A DNA stretch of 64,000 nt. Source: Plantago major. Its lineage: Eukaryota; Streptophyta; Magnoliopsida; Lamiales; Plantaginaceae. The notes under the pieces are model-generated. The model had not been told where the DNA came from, did not search any database, and saw only the letters and a list, made by a program, of their open reading frames with translations. The position numbers were made by a program, and so were the translations under genes. The stretch is from assembly GCA_026545765.1 (NCBI GenBank), contig CM048843.1, positions 16,273,200 to 16,337,199 on the forward strand. Direction: 5' to 3'. Every line of letters starts with the position of its first letter. Positions within the stretch are counted from its first letter, which is position 1. Shown here piece by piece: positions 31,055-44,520 of the stretch.

Positions 31055-34000
31055 TTGGACCAACCAGAGACTAGCAAAGCTGCTGAGAAAAGATCTCAGA
31101 TAGCTTCAAATGCTCGAAACGGTATTGGCTACAAAGGCATCGGAAGACAACTTGCTCATGAGTACAAGCAGGAGCAAGAACGATGGCTGAAAGCTAGAAT
31201 TGCTCAAAGCAATTATCAGAAGTGGAAGTTAATTCAAGCCACTGAAAATCTGAATGCCAGAGCTAGAAGAAATCTGGCAAGGAAGGCTAAGTTTGCTGAA
31301 AAGCAAACTCAGAAACCTGACAGGTATCTGAAAGCATCATATGGAGCACCTAGGAACACACCAAGGAAGAAAATAATTCTTACTAATTATAACATTCATT
31401 CAAATAGAATTCCTCCTTACGTTCCTGTCAGACAAAAGCATATTTCAAAGAAATTCATTCAAAAATGGATTCCTACTGGAAGAACTTTTAATTCTGACGG
31501 TTCCATCAAAGATATGAGAACCTAATCTCTGCTTCTGTCAGTGCGTAATGCCTCCTGGACTAAAGCACAATGGCTATTTGATAGTGGATGCGGAAAGCAC
31601 ATGACAGGAGACAAAGCAAATCTGGTTGATTACAAAGCTTGCATCACAGGACCAGATATCAGATTTGCTGGAGGAGAATTAAATCCCTCTCTTGGATTTG
31701 GCAACGTCAAATTGGGGACTTTAACAATCACTGACGTATTACATGTTAAGGATTTGAAATATAATCTATTTAGCATGAGCCAGTTTGCAGACAAGGGTTT
31801 TACTATAAAATTCAAAGCTAAATACTGCAAACTAATTGACAATGAGTCAAAGCAGTCTTAGTTGGTCATGAAAGGCGCCTTTTATGTTGCCAATTGGGCA
31901 TCTCGCCACAATCAAGAATGTCTCATGGTGAGTCAATCTGGTCACACAGAAGAGCACTGGTTATGGCACAAAAGAATGAGTCACTTGAACTTCAAAACTC
32001 TGAATAGACTTGCCAAGAAGGAGTTAGTAGTTGGCCTTCCCAGAACATCTTTCAGAAAGGATGGTATACATTGCACGATGGGGGAAACAATCTAAGATCT
32101 CCTTCAAGTCCAAAATCGACACTCTAGTGTTAGACCAACGCAACTTTTACACATGGATCTTTTGAATCATCTCGTAACTAGTTATGCAGAAAGAAGTATG
32201 GTCTGGTTTTTGTAGATGACTTCTCAAGATTCACTTGGGTTGTCTTTTCAAACACAATCGATGCCGTGGGTGGAGATACCAAACTTGTCAAAAAGCTTGA
32301 AGTCATGAAAATGACAAGGTATCTGCAATCGTAATGCACCATGGTACTGAGTTTGTCAACCAAGACATAAAGGAGTTTTGTACTGCAAAGGTATACAACA
32401 CCAACTTTCCTCTCAGAAGAACACCTCAACAAAATGGTGTTGCGTAAAGGAAAACAGAACCCTTAAAGAAGCTGGAAGGACAATGCTAGCTGACACTGAA
32501 ATAAGTGAAATTTATTGGGTTGAAGCTGTAAACACAGCTTGCTACACTCAAAACAGATGCTTGATAAACAAACACCATGACAAGACCCCCTATGAAATCT
32601 TGGTTGGTAGACCCCCTAATATCAAACATCTGAGAGTATTTGGTTGTAGATGTTTTGTTCTAAACAATGGGAAAGATTATCTGAGAACATTTCAACCAAA
32701 GGCAGATGAAGGTGTTTTTCTTGGCTATTCCACAAACAACAAAGCCTACAGAGTTTACAACAAAAGAACAAAGAAAATTGAAGAATCAATTCATGTTGTA
32801 TTCTATGAAGGAAATAAGAAAACACCTCCTATTGATGAACTCTCAGAAAGGTTCAAAGAACTATTACTGAGGGATTCTAAAGAAGAATCCTCAGAAAGGA
32901 GAAACATCATTATGGAAAGTGAGGATGACTCTGACGTAGAAAAGCTTGAAAAGCCTAGTAACAACAAGATGACTCACATACATGATGATGAATTTCCTAT
33001 GAGTTTTCCAGAAATGGAACAGGTTACTGAGAACCTTCATCATGAAGAGGTATCTGAAAATAAGAATGCTGAAATGCATGTTCCAGATATCTCTAACACT
33101 GAAGCATTAGGAGACCAAGACTGGATCTCTGCAATGCAAGAAGAGTTGGATCAATTTGAGAGAAACAAAGTCTAGAAACTAGTTCCATTTATAGAAGGAA
33201 TATCTGTGATTGGAACTAAATGGGTTTTCAGAAACAAGATGAATGAATTTGGTGAAATAACCAGAAACAAAGCAAGATTGGTTGCCAAGGGATTTACCTG
33301 CATCAAGGCTTAGATTTTGACGAGTCATATGCACCAGCTTGATTGGATGCAATAAGACTCTTTCTAGCCTTTGCAGCTCATAAAGATTTCAAAGTTTATC
33401 AGATGGATGTCAAAAGTGCATTCTTAAACGGTGAACTTGCAGAAGAAGTTTATGTTGAGCAACCACCTGGCTTTGAAGTTTCCTCAGAAAGTAGAATGGT
33501 CTATAAACTACAGAAAGCTCTGTATGGACTGAAACAGGCTCCAAGAGCGTGGTATGACACTTTGGCCAAATACCTTCTGGAAAGTGGTTTCAAGAAAGGT
33601 GAAGTTGATAAAACTTTATTTACCTTAAATCATGACGGGAAACTACTCTTAGTTCAAGTATATGTTGATGACATTATATTTGGATCTAAGGACAAGCAAC
33701 TTTGTGACTTTGCAAATCTCATGAAAAACAAGTTTGAGATGAGCATGATGGGAGAATTGAATTATTTCCTAGGATTGCAAGTCAAGCAACTCAATGATGG
33801 AGTATTCATTAGTCAAACAAAGTATGCAAAAGATATGCTCACAAAATTCAATCTTAAGCCTTCTGAAAAGAATGCTAAGATACCTATGAGCATTGGAACC
33901 AAAATGACCTATACTGAATCAGATAAAAGTGTTGAAGAACATAAGTATAGGAAATTGATAGGTTCACTACTTTACCTCACTGCAAGTAGACCTGATATTC

Positions 34001-34612
34001 AATATGCCGTTGGTGTATGTGCTAGATTTCAGACAAATCCAATGCAAACACACTACAACATTGCTATGAAAATATTAAGGTATGTAAAGGGTACAGTAGA
34101 TGTAGGATTGTGGTATCCTAAAGAAAGTGGATTGAGTTTAGATGGGTACTCAGACGCTGATTATGCTGGATCACTGCTTGATAGGAAAAGCACCTCAGGA
34201 ACTTGCCAGTTTCTGGGTATTAGACTTATCTCATGGTTTAGCAAGAAGCAAAACTCAATTGCAACTTCTACCACAGAGGCTGAATATATTGCTGCTGGTT
34301 GTTGCGCAACACAAATTCTGTGGATACAATAACAACTCAAAGACTATGGACTCGATGAGAAGAAAACTCCCATTTTCTGTGACAACACAAGGTGCTATTG
34401 CGATTACACAGAATCCTAAATTTCATGCCAGAACAAAGCACATTGATGTTAGACATCACTTCATCAGAGACCATGTTGAAAAGGGCAATATAGAGATACT
34501 CAAGATTGGCACTGAAGACCAACTTGCAGATATCTTCACTAAGCCACTACAAGAAAGTAGATTCTTAGCCTTGAGAAATAGTCTTGGACTAATGGAACTA
34601 CCAATGAACTGA
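31055..34612 (+). pseudogene. pol region of fossil A (PR, INT, RT, RNase H)
   Basis: In order: the retropepsin motif WLFDSGCGKHMTG (about 31570); GAG-pre-integrase WLWHKRMSHLNFKTLNRLAK (about 31960) with remnants of the integrase core and C-terminal part (GRPPNIKHLRVFGCRCF, about 32610); reverse transcriptase [36 protein letters not shown] and the YVDDI active-site box (about 33660); and RNase H ([33 protein letters not shown], about 34145-34560). The order protease-integrase-RT defines Ty1/copia. It is broken in several places. Confidence 0.9.
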
Positions 34613-34621
34613 AAGAGTTCA

Positions 34622-34762
34622 GGTATCTGGAACGGGCATCCAGAGAAGAGGTATCTGGAACGGGCATCCAGAGAAGAGGTATCTGGAATGGGCATCCAGA
34701 GAAAAGGTATCTGGAACAAGTATCCAGAGAAGAGAAAAGAGAAATCTGGAACGGGTATCCAG
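34622..34762 (+). repeat. 28-bp minisatellite with hairpin units after pol
   Basis: Five tandem units of GGTATCTGGAACGGGCATCC plus AGAGAAGA start immediately after the RNase H region. Each unit contains the inverted pair TCTGGA...TCCAGA, so the array could form a series of small hairpins. Units 1 and 2 are identical and later ones are diverged. Confidence 0.9.
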
Positions 34763-35459
34763 AAGTCAAAAAGGCTAAAGAGCAAAAAGATAGCTTAAGA
34801 TCTCTTAGACGGGAACTCAGATATCTGAATCACTCTATAAACGGGGAACACGAAAGAGAATAGTATAACTATCTGCAGTCAACTACTCTCTTGAAACTCG
34901 CATTATTTCTATCTTGATGAAAAACTTGGAAAAATCCTAAGTATAAGACAGATTCAGATGCGAACAGTGTCCTTGGTCATACAGAATTGTGATTCAGATA
35001 GCAAGTCGCCAAAACTCATTAAATGGGCACAATTACACTTGTTGATTGTGATCATTGCTGAAGAAGCAATGGTGACCCTCGATGAAGTTAAGCGATTGAT
35101 CTGTACGGTGGAAATTAATTCACAGTAAATAGTGGACTGTTGAAATTCAGACATGGCCCACTAAGCATTTAATGCCAAACTAGCTTTTGCTCATGCCTGC
35201 TTGCAAATCACAGATACGTACACACAAAATCAATTTGTATGTATTTGTCTGTTGGGATTCAACTGCTATATATATAGGATTTTGGCAAATGAAATCACTT
35301 TTGCCTAATCCGGTTCATCTTGCACAAAAATAGCAAATCCTTCTCTTGATTCTCTGCAAACCCTCTACAATCTCTGCAAATCAAGATTAAGTTTTTCTGA
35401 AAAGAATCACTGAATCAAATCTCTTTCAAACACCAATTTCAAATCCCTACACTATATAA

Positions 35460-38400
35460 AGAGATGGCCTCCAAGAACTCTTCAACACAGAAATCCCAAA
35501 CCTGAAAAGCAAGCACCAGAGTTGGTTATTGTAAACAACCGACTGGTAGGAGTTTTTAATCCTGACCATTGGACTTCAAGTCACAGAATGATTTGGGGTG
35601 GTGCCATGGTTGAGGAATACCTCTCTGCTGCAATAGAGAACCAAACTGATAGAAAATTGATTCTTGACATGCTTGAAAAGGCACAAATCAAGGGTTTTCT
35701 ATCTGCTCGCCCAAGTGGAATTTCATCACTCGATGTGTTGGAATTTTACAACAACTCCAGGATTATTTCCTGTGTTTCTGAAGGCACTGAAATAGTGTCT
35801 GTTAAAACCTTAGTCCAAGGAAAGGAAATCCTTCTGGACTTAACAACTTTCTGTAAGTTGTTTGAGTTTCAAAATCTTGGAAAGGATTTTGAAATAAACA
35901 CCAAGGATGAGGAACTCCTTGAAGGTGTTAAAGAACTTTACAGTGACGTGTGTGATCTTGAAAAATCAGATACACCCACTGAGTTCAAGCTTACTAATGA
36001 ACCGGACATCTAATGGTTCCTTTGGGATGTCTTGGCTGCATTCTTCACAGATGCTTTGATGGTCTACAAGGAGGTCTTGACGGATAAGCCAAGAACGGTG
36101 GATGATGATGTTCTTCTTTGAATCAACAAGACAAAAGGCTGGAAAACCCTTTTAACTGGGGAAAGTACGCCTTTCTGAAGTTTGTGAAGAAGATTCAAGG
36201 CTTCGAGCCTAAGATTACCAAAGGTCTAGCTGAGCCAAAGGCCACTGTAGGATATGGTCTGAAGATATGCTACTTGCCGAAAAAGCTTGGCATTGAGTTC
36301 AGAGAGGCAATGAAATAATAGCAAAGAATTTACTCTATAAATATGAGTATACAAATTTGATGAAAAAGGTTCTGGGTCTCGAAAGGTCCTAAGAAGCGAA
36401 AGTCCGAAAAGATATCCAAGAAGAAAGGTTGCGACCAAGAAGCCCGAACTTCAAGAAAGAAGTCTCGGCAAATCGTAAGACACACCCAAAGAGGTTGTCA
36501 ATTCTCAGATATCTGCAGGCATTGCCGATGAACTGATAAAGGCAGATGAACTCATCAATGCTGCAAAAGAGTTATCAACTACTGAACAAGTAGACTCAGC
36601 AAGAGAAAGTGCTTTCAGAAATGTTGCGACTAATGCAGAAAGCCTTGCTGATGAACTCATAAATGCTGCCAAAAGTGGTGAAAAACACCAAGCCCTATCT
36701 GCAGAAACCGCAGGAATAATGGACCAATCAGTTCCCAATGCTGATGAGAGCTCTGACGATGAAGATGATGAACTAGTCATCTCTCAAGTCCTAGAAAGAA
36801 CAAAGAGGGCTAAGGTTACTGAAACAGTAATTGGTGGTAAGGTATTTGAAGAAGAACCTACACCACAGGTTGCTGAACCTATAGCAAAGGTTGTTGGTGC
36901 AAACACATCATCAGGGAATGTTTCTCTTGCACAACTTCAGAAAGCCCTGATGAGTGGTATTTTAGTGCTGGCAGATGCTGATGGAAATACCACATCTAAA
37001 AATCTGGAAGAACATTCTACTGATCAATCTTCACAACAACCACAGACACAACAACCACAATAGCCACAAGTGGTTGATGAAATGGTAAATGAACTCCATT
37101 TCGAATTACCAAAGAATACAAGATATCTTTGAAGAAAATCCTGCAAATGAGCAGGTTCCCCAACTCACTGAGAGGGATCAAACTGAGACATCTACTCAGA
37201 ATGATCAACCAGGGGAGGCAACTGAGTTGCATACTCAGGAAAGGTGTGAAGTACCAGAAACTTCAAATAAAGAAACTGCACAGGGACAAGATGACCAATG
37301 TATAGAAAGGTCACAAGTTCCAGAGACCAATCGACTGGCCGCTCGGTAAATGGTGGTTTAACTCTTACGTTGTGAAAAATTTTATACTTATAAATCTTGT
37401 TACCTCATAAGAATTTCTTTGTTACAGGCTGAGTTAGAAACGCAGAAACAAGAGGAGCTGAGAAGCTTGCCTCAGATACTGAAAGAGAGGTCCCTTCAAC
37501 CTCAACTCTTGAGAAATCTGAGCCTATGCCACAGGTAAATGATTCTTAAAGAGAACTAATTTTTCAGTAAAAATGTTAATGTGCTCATTCATGTTAAAAA
37601 ATGTTTCTAACAGGCTCCAATTGAGATGGAAGAAGATAAGGCAGAAATGCCAGAGACAAACCCAGAGACCAACAAGGTTTCTGAAGAACACATCACTGAG
37701 CCTTCTAACATGAAGGTATATGACAATCAAGTGACAAGTATTCTTCATCTTGGGTTATCTTTTATCTCTTCTAATATTCAATACTTTCTACTTACAGGCT
37801 ATTTCAGAAGTAGAAATGCAAGGGGATAAAGTTGCGACTTCCCCTGCATCAATGGAAATTGATGAAGCCCCCAAGGCAACATCACTCGAAAGAACACGTA
37901 AGCGCACAAGTTTCTAAGAAAAATGAATCTGAGCTTCCTTTTGAGGAAGTAAGTAGCACAAATCAGAATTCATTAAAAGCATATTTATGCATAGATTCTT
38001 TCAAACTATTTCCTAAGTATTGTATTCCTCTCAGGTTCGAGAAAGAAAGGTTGCTGAGAACCAGACTTCAAAGTCTCCACCTCACAAGATATCTGAGACA
38101 CCAATTGTCTCAGTAGAACAAGTCTCTGAGCCTGAAGTACTTACTCAGGTAACACAGAAACTAAACTACACTTCTACTCAGATATCTACAAAAGTTTTGA
38201 AGCTCACTCAAAACTCTTTCTTTCAGGCTCAAACAGATGCAAAGCAGGTTCCCATTGAAGAGACAAGGGACCTACTTCACTTCTTCAAAGCTCACACCCT
38301 GCCAAAGCATATTCAATGCTTCAAGAAATGGCAGAAGTTAAGGTGCTCTGATCTCTCTGAAATATTGAGAATCACAGATCAACCAATCAGACGAGCACGA

Positions 38401-41020
38401 GCTCTTGACTTGGAGACTTACATCCATGCAATGTTCCCTATCGAACAATTACGATTCGACCTTATTGCATAAGGATTTCTCCAAAGAAGTGGCGCATAGT
38501 TTGATACATGCCTTCGAACAGGCAGATGGTTAGACAAGATTGCAAATGGCATTCAAGCCAAACCTGCCCCAGACTCTGCAAATTATACCTTCTGAACAAG
38601 AGGAAGTTAATGGGCAGAAGATCACTATCCCGGAAGTGATCAATCTTGTATCTGAAGATGATGAGGAGGAAGAAATGAATGAAAATTACTTTGATGAACC
38701 TCCCACTGACCATCACCAAAAGGATGATAATGACAAAAAGGATGATGATGATGCCCCTGCACCAGGGACCGGAGGAATTTCACAGAGAAACAATGCCTCA
38801 GCTACTGAAAAGCAAACTGAGAAGACTTCACAGAAATCTCCGTCCCCATCTCCTCAGAAATCTACTCATCCATCTTCTAACCAACACGCAGTTACTACTG
38901 AACAAGTAGTTGAGCTTTCTGAAGAAACCAATCAGAAAATATTAAACACTCAAACCAGAAGTGCTCAACTCAGACAACTGTTGGAAGAAGAACAACAGCT
39001 CCATCTTCAACTGGAAGATCAAATAGCTAAATCCAGAGATAAGATTGATCAACTACAAGATCAATACGTACAAGAAATGATTGCTTACTCTGAGGTTAAA
39101 GAGCTAAGGGATGCTGTGCAAGAAATCACCAAAGAATTCGATACTGAAGAAGTATCTGAAGACAAGCATGATGCTAAGGCTGCATCATCTTCAAAAGAAG
39201 TACCATCCTCCTCCCAGAAAGGAAAGAAACCAATCTCTGAGATGGTTGCTGGACTCGATACAATCGATGAAAATGTCCAAGAGGATGAAGATCCTTTGGG
39301 TGACTACTCGGATGATGAAGAAGACAAGACTTTGCGAGAACAATCGCAATGAACATTTAGCGGTCTCTCACTTGAAAAGGAAGCTGATTGCTCCTACAAT
39401 ATTCAGCAAACTGCCAAACGTCCACTCCCATGAATACATGAACAGGTGTCAAGTACTGACACAACTTAAAAAGGAGATGTCTTCACAGAACAAGGAAGTA
39501 ATTGCCTCCGTCCCCTCTGAAATGAGGAAGTTCACTGAGCTCATCACTCAGAGAACCACTAGCATAGTCATTGCTCAGAAAGATCTGGGAATGATAAGGG
39601 ACGATCGTCTTTAGTGAAAAAGCTTTCCAAGAGGCAAGTTACCTTTGTTGGAAGCAGATGCCATCCTAGGCCCATTGGCGAGCTCACCGATAAGGACAAT
39701 GGACTTATCAAGCAAAATCAGAGCTCAAAGCCGAATTGAAGTTGGTGCCTTTAATTATTTACAAGGGCACTTCAACTCTCTCTCGATTCCTTTATGAGAC
39801 CGAAATGCCCAACGATGACTAAGGGGAAAGAATGTACAAATCTAGACCTCAAGTCGGGGAATGGGAAGAAGGAGAAGAAAACAAGAAGAAATCTGAGTAG
39901 TGCGGCTCGAAGGAAGAAGAAAAACTTCCCCCACCACACTCAAAATCAATGAACCTTCCTCAAGCCAAGCTGCTTTGCAAATAGTAGCTGCTTCCCAGAA
40001 ACCTACTGAAGGAACCAAAATGATAACAAGGGCCATGGCACAGAAACCTCCAAGGAGTACCAAGGCTCCAAGGAGAAGACAAGTTAAAGGGATTGATGAA
40101 TCTTCCAAGAAGAAGAAGAAGGTCAAATCAAGTCCACAGGCAATGAAGAAGGTAAAACTCTCACAAGATCTAATCTTGATGATGATGAGAAGCGATGAAG
40201 ATGAAGCTCCTCTTCACAGAAAAAGGAAAATTGAAAGCCTAACTGAGCCCATAACTGCAAAGCCACTAGCAGCTAAAACACCATCTGGAAATACCAAGTC
40301 TATTCAGGGTGGTGGTTCTTCAAGCAACAACCCCAAAGAGAATTCAAGACAGAGAAGGAACAGGTGAGAGCAAAGACAAAGTCAACTTCCACTCGGGCGG
40401 AAGAAGCCAAAATTGAGTATGTGAAGTATGACAATGATTCCTCTCTGAGTGCATCAATCAGAAAAATGGCTATTGGATTCTGGAACTTAAGCATCTATTG
40501 GTAAATTCAAGATTTCCAGAACCAATCCATAAACAACTTTTGGCATGGAGAAAAGATAAACCTACCTTGATCAACACCAATCACATCAAAGCATGGTTGG
40601 ATTTTGAAGTTGTCGAGAATGAAGCCATGAGAAAGGACCTCTCGATGAATGTCCATATGGAAAGCGGATGATGTGCAATTACGAACATCATAGAACAGCA
40701 CAAGAGCAAGACTGTTTGTAGAACCACATGAATCGTTCTATCTAATCGAAGATCAATACAAGGGTGACATCGGATATCCAAGATTATCTCTGAATACTTC
40801 AAGCTTTCGGATATCGAGAATAGAGCATGCCCGGAAGTGGGGAAAGTATACATGGGTCAAGCATTTTGCAAGAAAAATCCTACCAAAACCTACAAAGAGG
40901 TGCTGGATTTGCCAGAGACACAGAGATGCTCGTCAGAACTCTTCTCTATGACTATTCTGATGACATCAAAAGGTTTGGAGATAGGAAATTTGCAGACTGA
41001 TCCACAGAAACACTGTTGAA
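35460..41020 (+). pseudogene. Long accessory region after pol in fossil A
   Basis: About 5.5 kb holds coding-like remnants in the place where Sireviruses carry an envelope-like frame. The first part (from about 35520) reads FNPDHWTSSHRMIWGGAMVE and VLEFYNNSRIISCVSEGTEI. The middle is Glu/Gln-rich and contains several short stretches that look like GT-AG introns (about 37.3-38.2 kb). Later parts are coiled-coil and acidic (LRQLLEEEQQLHLQLEDQIA, about 38970), then Lys/Arg-rich (AMAQKPPRSTKAPRRRQVKG), and end near 41000. The last third is shared with fossil C. No transmembrane envelope protein could be demonstrated. It is broken. Confidence 0.6.
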
Positions 41021-41372
41021 GACTTGAAGAGTTGAAGACTTGAAGACTAGTTTATTAGGATGTTTACTTGGAGCTTGGTCACTCCTGTTGTCCTAATTTA
41101 CTATGTAGTTTTATATTTTTGCTGGCTGAGCTTAACTGTATCATGTATTAAAGTTATCTGTAATCTTTAGTTGTAACTTATCTGAAGAACTTACTCTAAG
41201 ATAGTATTCTATAAAAGATAACTTGTCAGCAAAGATCACACCTTGTGATTTGGTTGATGTCCACTTTCTGCACTTAATTAAATTAATTTGAAGATCTTAA
41301 GAAAAGATTAAGTGTTGGATTGTTCACTCATCCAGATTTGTAATAGGTAAAGATAGTCATCGTTGACTGATC

Positions 41373-41387
41373 AAAAAGGGGGAAATT
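41373..41387 (+). other. Polypurine tract of fossil A
   Basis: AAAAAGGGGGAAATT directly precedes the 3' LTR and fits a plus-strand primer tract. Confidence 0.85.
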
Positions 41388-43100
41388 TGTTGGGAAATTT
41401 CTTGAGAAATTTGTTAGGAATTTTGTTAGATATTTTGTTAAGAATATCTGTTTAGTTTTGATCAGCAACATGATGACTTATCTTAGTCTCAGAAAGGTGA
41501 TTAGTACTCTTGGTTCACTTGAACATTGTAAAAGAAACCACTAAGTATGATAGTCTAGTTAATCTTGTATAGGATGTTAGGTCTCAAAATGTAATTTTTA
41601 TTTTATGAAGAGAAGACCAAGAAGAAGACATCCAAGCAGAACAAGCTCAACGACATTGAAGACTTGAGAAGCTGCCAAGATTATCGGCTGTTGTTCAGAT
41701 ACCTTAGCGGATATCTTGAAGACACGAATAGTTTCAAACAAACTGTGTCACAAGAGATATCTGAGAAATAAGAGACATATCTGAAAACAAGGAAAGTGTC
41801 CACAGATATCTATTCTCAGATACCTTGAGCGTTAACCACATTTCTGAAAAAGAAATATATATATTGCAAACAAAGTTGTTTCAATAAATAAGTGGTATCT
41901 GAAGATTGAAGATAAGTACGTGCAAAGAATCAGATAACACTAGTCTCTGATACAAAGCATAGTTCCGTTGACACTCTGAGGACAAAAGTATAGTACAATG
42001 CATTTAATGCACGGACAGAGATGTTCGAATAAAAGCAACGCGACCAAGAAGAAGACAAAACACCTCTAAGATTATACACAGATATCAATAGTTTGAATTT
42101 GAGCCTAACGGATACTATTCAAACGGCACTCAAATTCATCTATAAATATCAACACTTAGACTGCTTGAGAAGACACCTTAGACACACCTTGAACTGCATA
42201 AAAACGCTGAACATCTTACTCTCTCAAAGCAACTTACTTACTCACAAAGCTTTTTGTTGCGACCAAAGCATTTGATCTTGAGTAACACTGAAGTTCTAAG
42301 TGTCCTGATCCTAAACAAGCAAAGCTATCTGTGAAGGAGTTGAATCAAAAGATCAACTATCTGAGATTCATTCTCTTGAACAGATATCATAAGACTTGGG
42401 TCAGTAAAATCGAACAAGATACCATACGCTGTAAAGTGTATTAAGTAACTTGATTCACAGAGCTATCTGAATAACTGAACAAGTTATTAAAGAAGCTCAT
42501 CTGACAACTCAAACCAAAACCAACACCATAACTGGCGTGGAGTACAGGAAGTACTTAGTTTGAAAAATCAGGGAATAACTCCAAGGTTACCGGAGTATAG
42601 GAAGTACTTGATTTGGGAAACTAAGGAATAACTCCAAGGTTATTGAGTATAGGAAGTACTTAGCTTGGGAAGCTAGGGAATAACTCAAAGGTTTCTGAGT
42701 ATAGGAAGTACTTGGTTGTGAAAGCCAGGGAACAACTCAGGGGGGACATTTGGTTGGGAACCAATTGTTAAGAATCTTAGAATAGGTTTATTGTAAGGTG
42801 AACTCAATTATCTGTTCTAGTGAATTCTAGGTCTTTGATAGACCGAAGTGGATTAGTTGGAGGATTACGCCACCTCCAGATACCACTATACTTGCTGTTA
42901 TTTACCTTTTCGTATTTACATTTCAGCAACACACACACATTTTAACTGTTTCTGCACTTATCTTTATTAAGTCTTCCGCGCTCTGATTCTAAGTATCAGA
43001 TATCTATTCAGATATCTGAGAAATAGTTTTTATCGACAAAAGTTTTAAAAGACTATTCACCCCCCTCTAGTCTTTTACTTTGCCGTTATCTGGACCAACA
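41388..43100 (+). repeat. 3' LTR of fossil A
   Basis: 1713 bp, TGTTGGGAAATTTC to CTGGACCAACA, near-identical to the 5' LTR along its whole length. It is followed by the ACTAG duplication. The differences between the two LTRs fall in a few short patches rather than evenly. Confidence 0.93.
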
Positions 43101-43105
43101 ACTAG

Positions 43106-44015
43106 TAACTTTGATACGCGAATACCCGCATGTGCGTCTCATGTATATATAAATTAAAAGGACCTACCGCGTATGTCATTTATTGATTGTTAAAATGTGT
43201 GTACAGTATTTTATCTTTAAGCCATGATGTATTACTTTTCCTTTTCCATGCCCCCCGCGCGCCCAAGCCTTCATATATGATGTAGCTTGTAAATTTGAAA
43301 ATCATAATTACAGGGAAAGAAACAAATTATAAAAATGGATGAAGAATGGAGAATGAAACTCCTTTCTCTTAGTAAACCGTTGAAATTAAAGGCATAAATG
43401 GCAAATCAAGAATTTAGTATTACAACCGCCACTTATAAAACAAAAACTCATATCTTTTTAGTAGTAATAGATTGTGGAAAAGTAATTCTTATTTTTGAAA
43501 AATGTTTTTTCTTTTCGTTTTAGATCTACTTTCTGTCCAAATCGGTTTTGGCCCAAACCGAATCGAATTCGGTTTAGTCCCGTCTGAGCCAGCCGGACCT
43601 ATTTCGTTTCGATTTTCGGGCCACCAAAATACACAAATTTCTATTTCAGTTCCGAATCGTCCATGGATACTCAGCCCTAGTCAGTGGAACCAAATTAATA
43701 GGAAATATTGCATTTTAGTAGTGAAACTTTTTTTAAAAAGCTCATTACACTTACGCATAGTGATTAGTTATACATAAAAAACTTCCTACAAATAAGAGAT
43801 TGGTTGGCTTGTGATTTTTAATCGAGTTGCTATTCTCACCTTGTTTTGCCATGCGACTTTAATCGAGTTGAACAATACTCAATTTTAATCCACCAAGTAT
43901 TCATAATTTAATTATCCATCTACCCACTATTTTTCTCTCACTTTACTTTTTCTTTTATTATAACAACATTAAATCAATCAAATAATCTTAAAACTATTAC
44001 ACACATCACTTCACT
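43106..44015. other. Intergenic, nothing firm
   Basis: AT-rich. The stretch 43540-43685 has GGTTTTGGCCCAAACCGAATCG-like words (shown only in part) and ends in ACTCAGCCCTAG, which resembles the end of a hAT-type MITE like the one at 12230. A second end and a duplication were not found. Confidence 0.35.
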
Positions 44016-44360
44016 CTTACTGTCACGCCCCAAAACAAAAAATAATTTGGTGCAACTGGCCGTCTATCGTGAGGTGGACTCACGCCAAGATGAAGCCTCA
44101 GTTTTACTTACAAAACAGTTATAAATGTAATTCAGGGCATTTAAACTACACTAAGAAAAAAACTGGTCTGTAGCGACGGATAGATCCGTCGCTACAGACC
44201 GGCGATTTGTTACCCCAGCTCTGGCGACGGATAGAAATTTCGTCGCCCCACTAGAGCTGTGGCGACGGATAAATAATTCGTCGTCCAATTCGCGACGGAT
44301 TGGACGACGGATTATCATTGTTGACTTTTTTTTTTAAAATCGATTATTGGCGACGGATAG

Positions 44361-44520
44361 ATTCTATCCGCCGCCTTATTTAACGACGGATAGAATCTAT
44401 CCGTGGCGACGGATAGAAGCGATCCGTCGCCCAATATATTATTCTATCCGTCGCCTTATTTAACGACGGATAGAATCTATCCGTGGCGACGGATAGAAGC
44501 GATCCGTCGCCCAATATATT
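44361..44520. repeat. 80-bp tandem duplication in CACTA 2 subterminal region
   Basis: 44361-44440 and 44441-44520 are identical except for one base. Each unit holds three or four inverted GACGGAT/ATCCGTC motifs, so the duplication raises the number of presumed transposase-binding sites at this end. Confidence 0.95.

Larger units (their letters stand above)
27206..43100 (+). mobile_element. Sirevirus-like Ty1/copia retrotransposon fossil A (15.9 kb)
   Basis: Bounded by two LTRs (27206-28930 and 41388-43100) and the 5-bp duplication ACTAG (27201-27205 and 43101-43105). A primer-binding site lies just after the 5' LTR and a purine tract just before the 3' LTR. Domain order is gag, protease, integrase, reverse transcriptase, RNase H, so it is Ty1/copia. 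The RT/RNase H wording ([29 protein letters not shown]) is that of the SIRE/Maximus lineage, whose members often carry an extra region after pol. The element is broken, with more than ten breaks across gag-pol. The LTRs are nearly identical, so the insertion is recent. It is longer than the 8-12 kb usual for the lineage because of the 3' region. Confidence 0.93.

Noticed and set aside
35460-41020. True envelope gene in fossil A
   Set aside because: The position fits a Sirevirus envelope-like frame, but no signal peptide, membrane anchor or fusion-type motif could be recognised, so only 'accessory region' is used.
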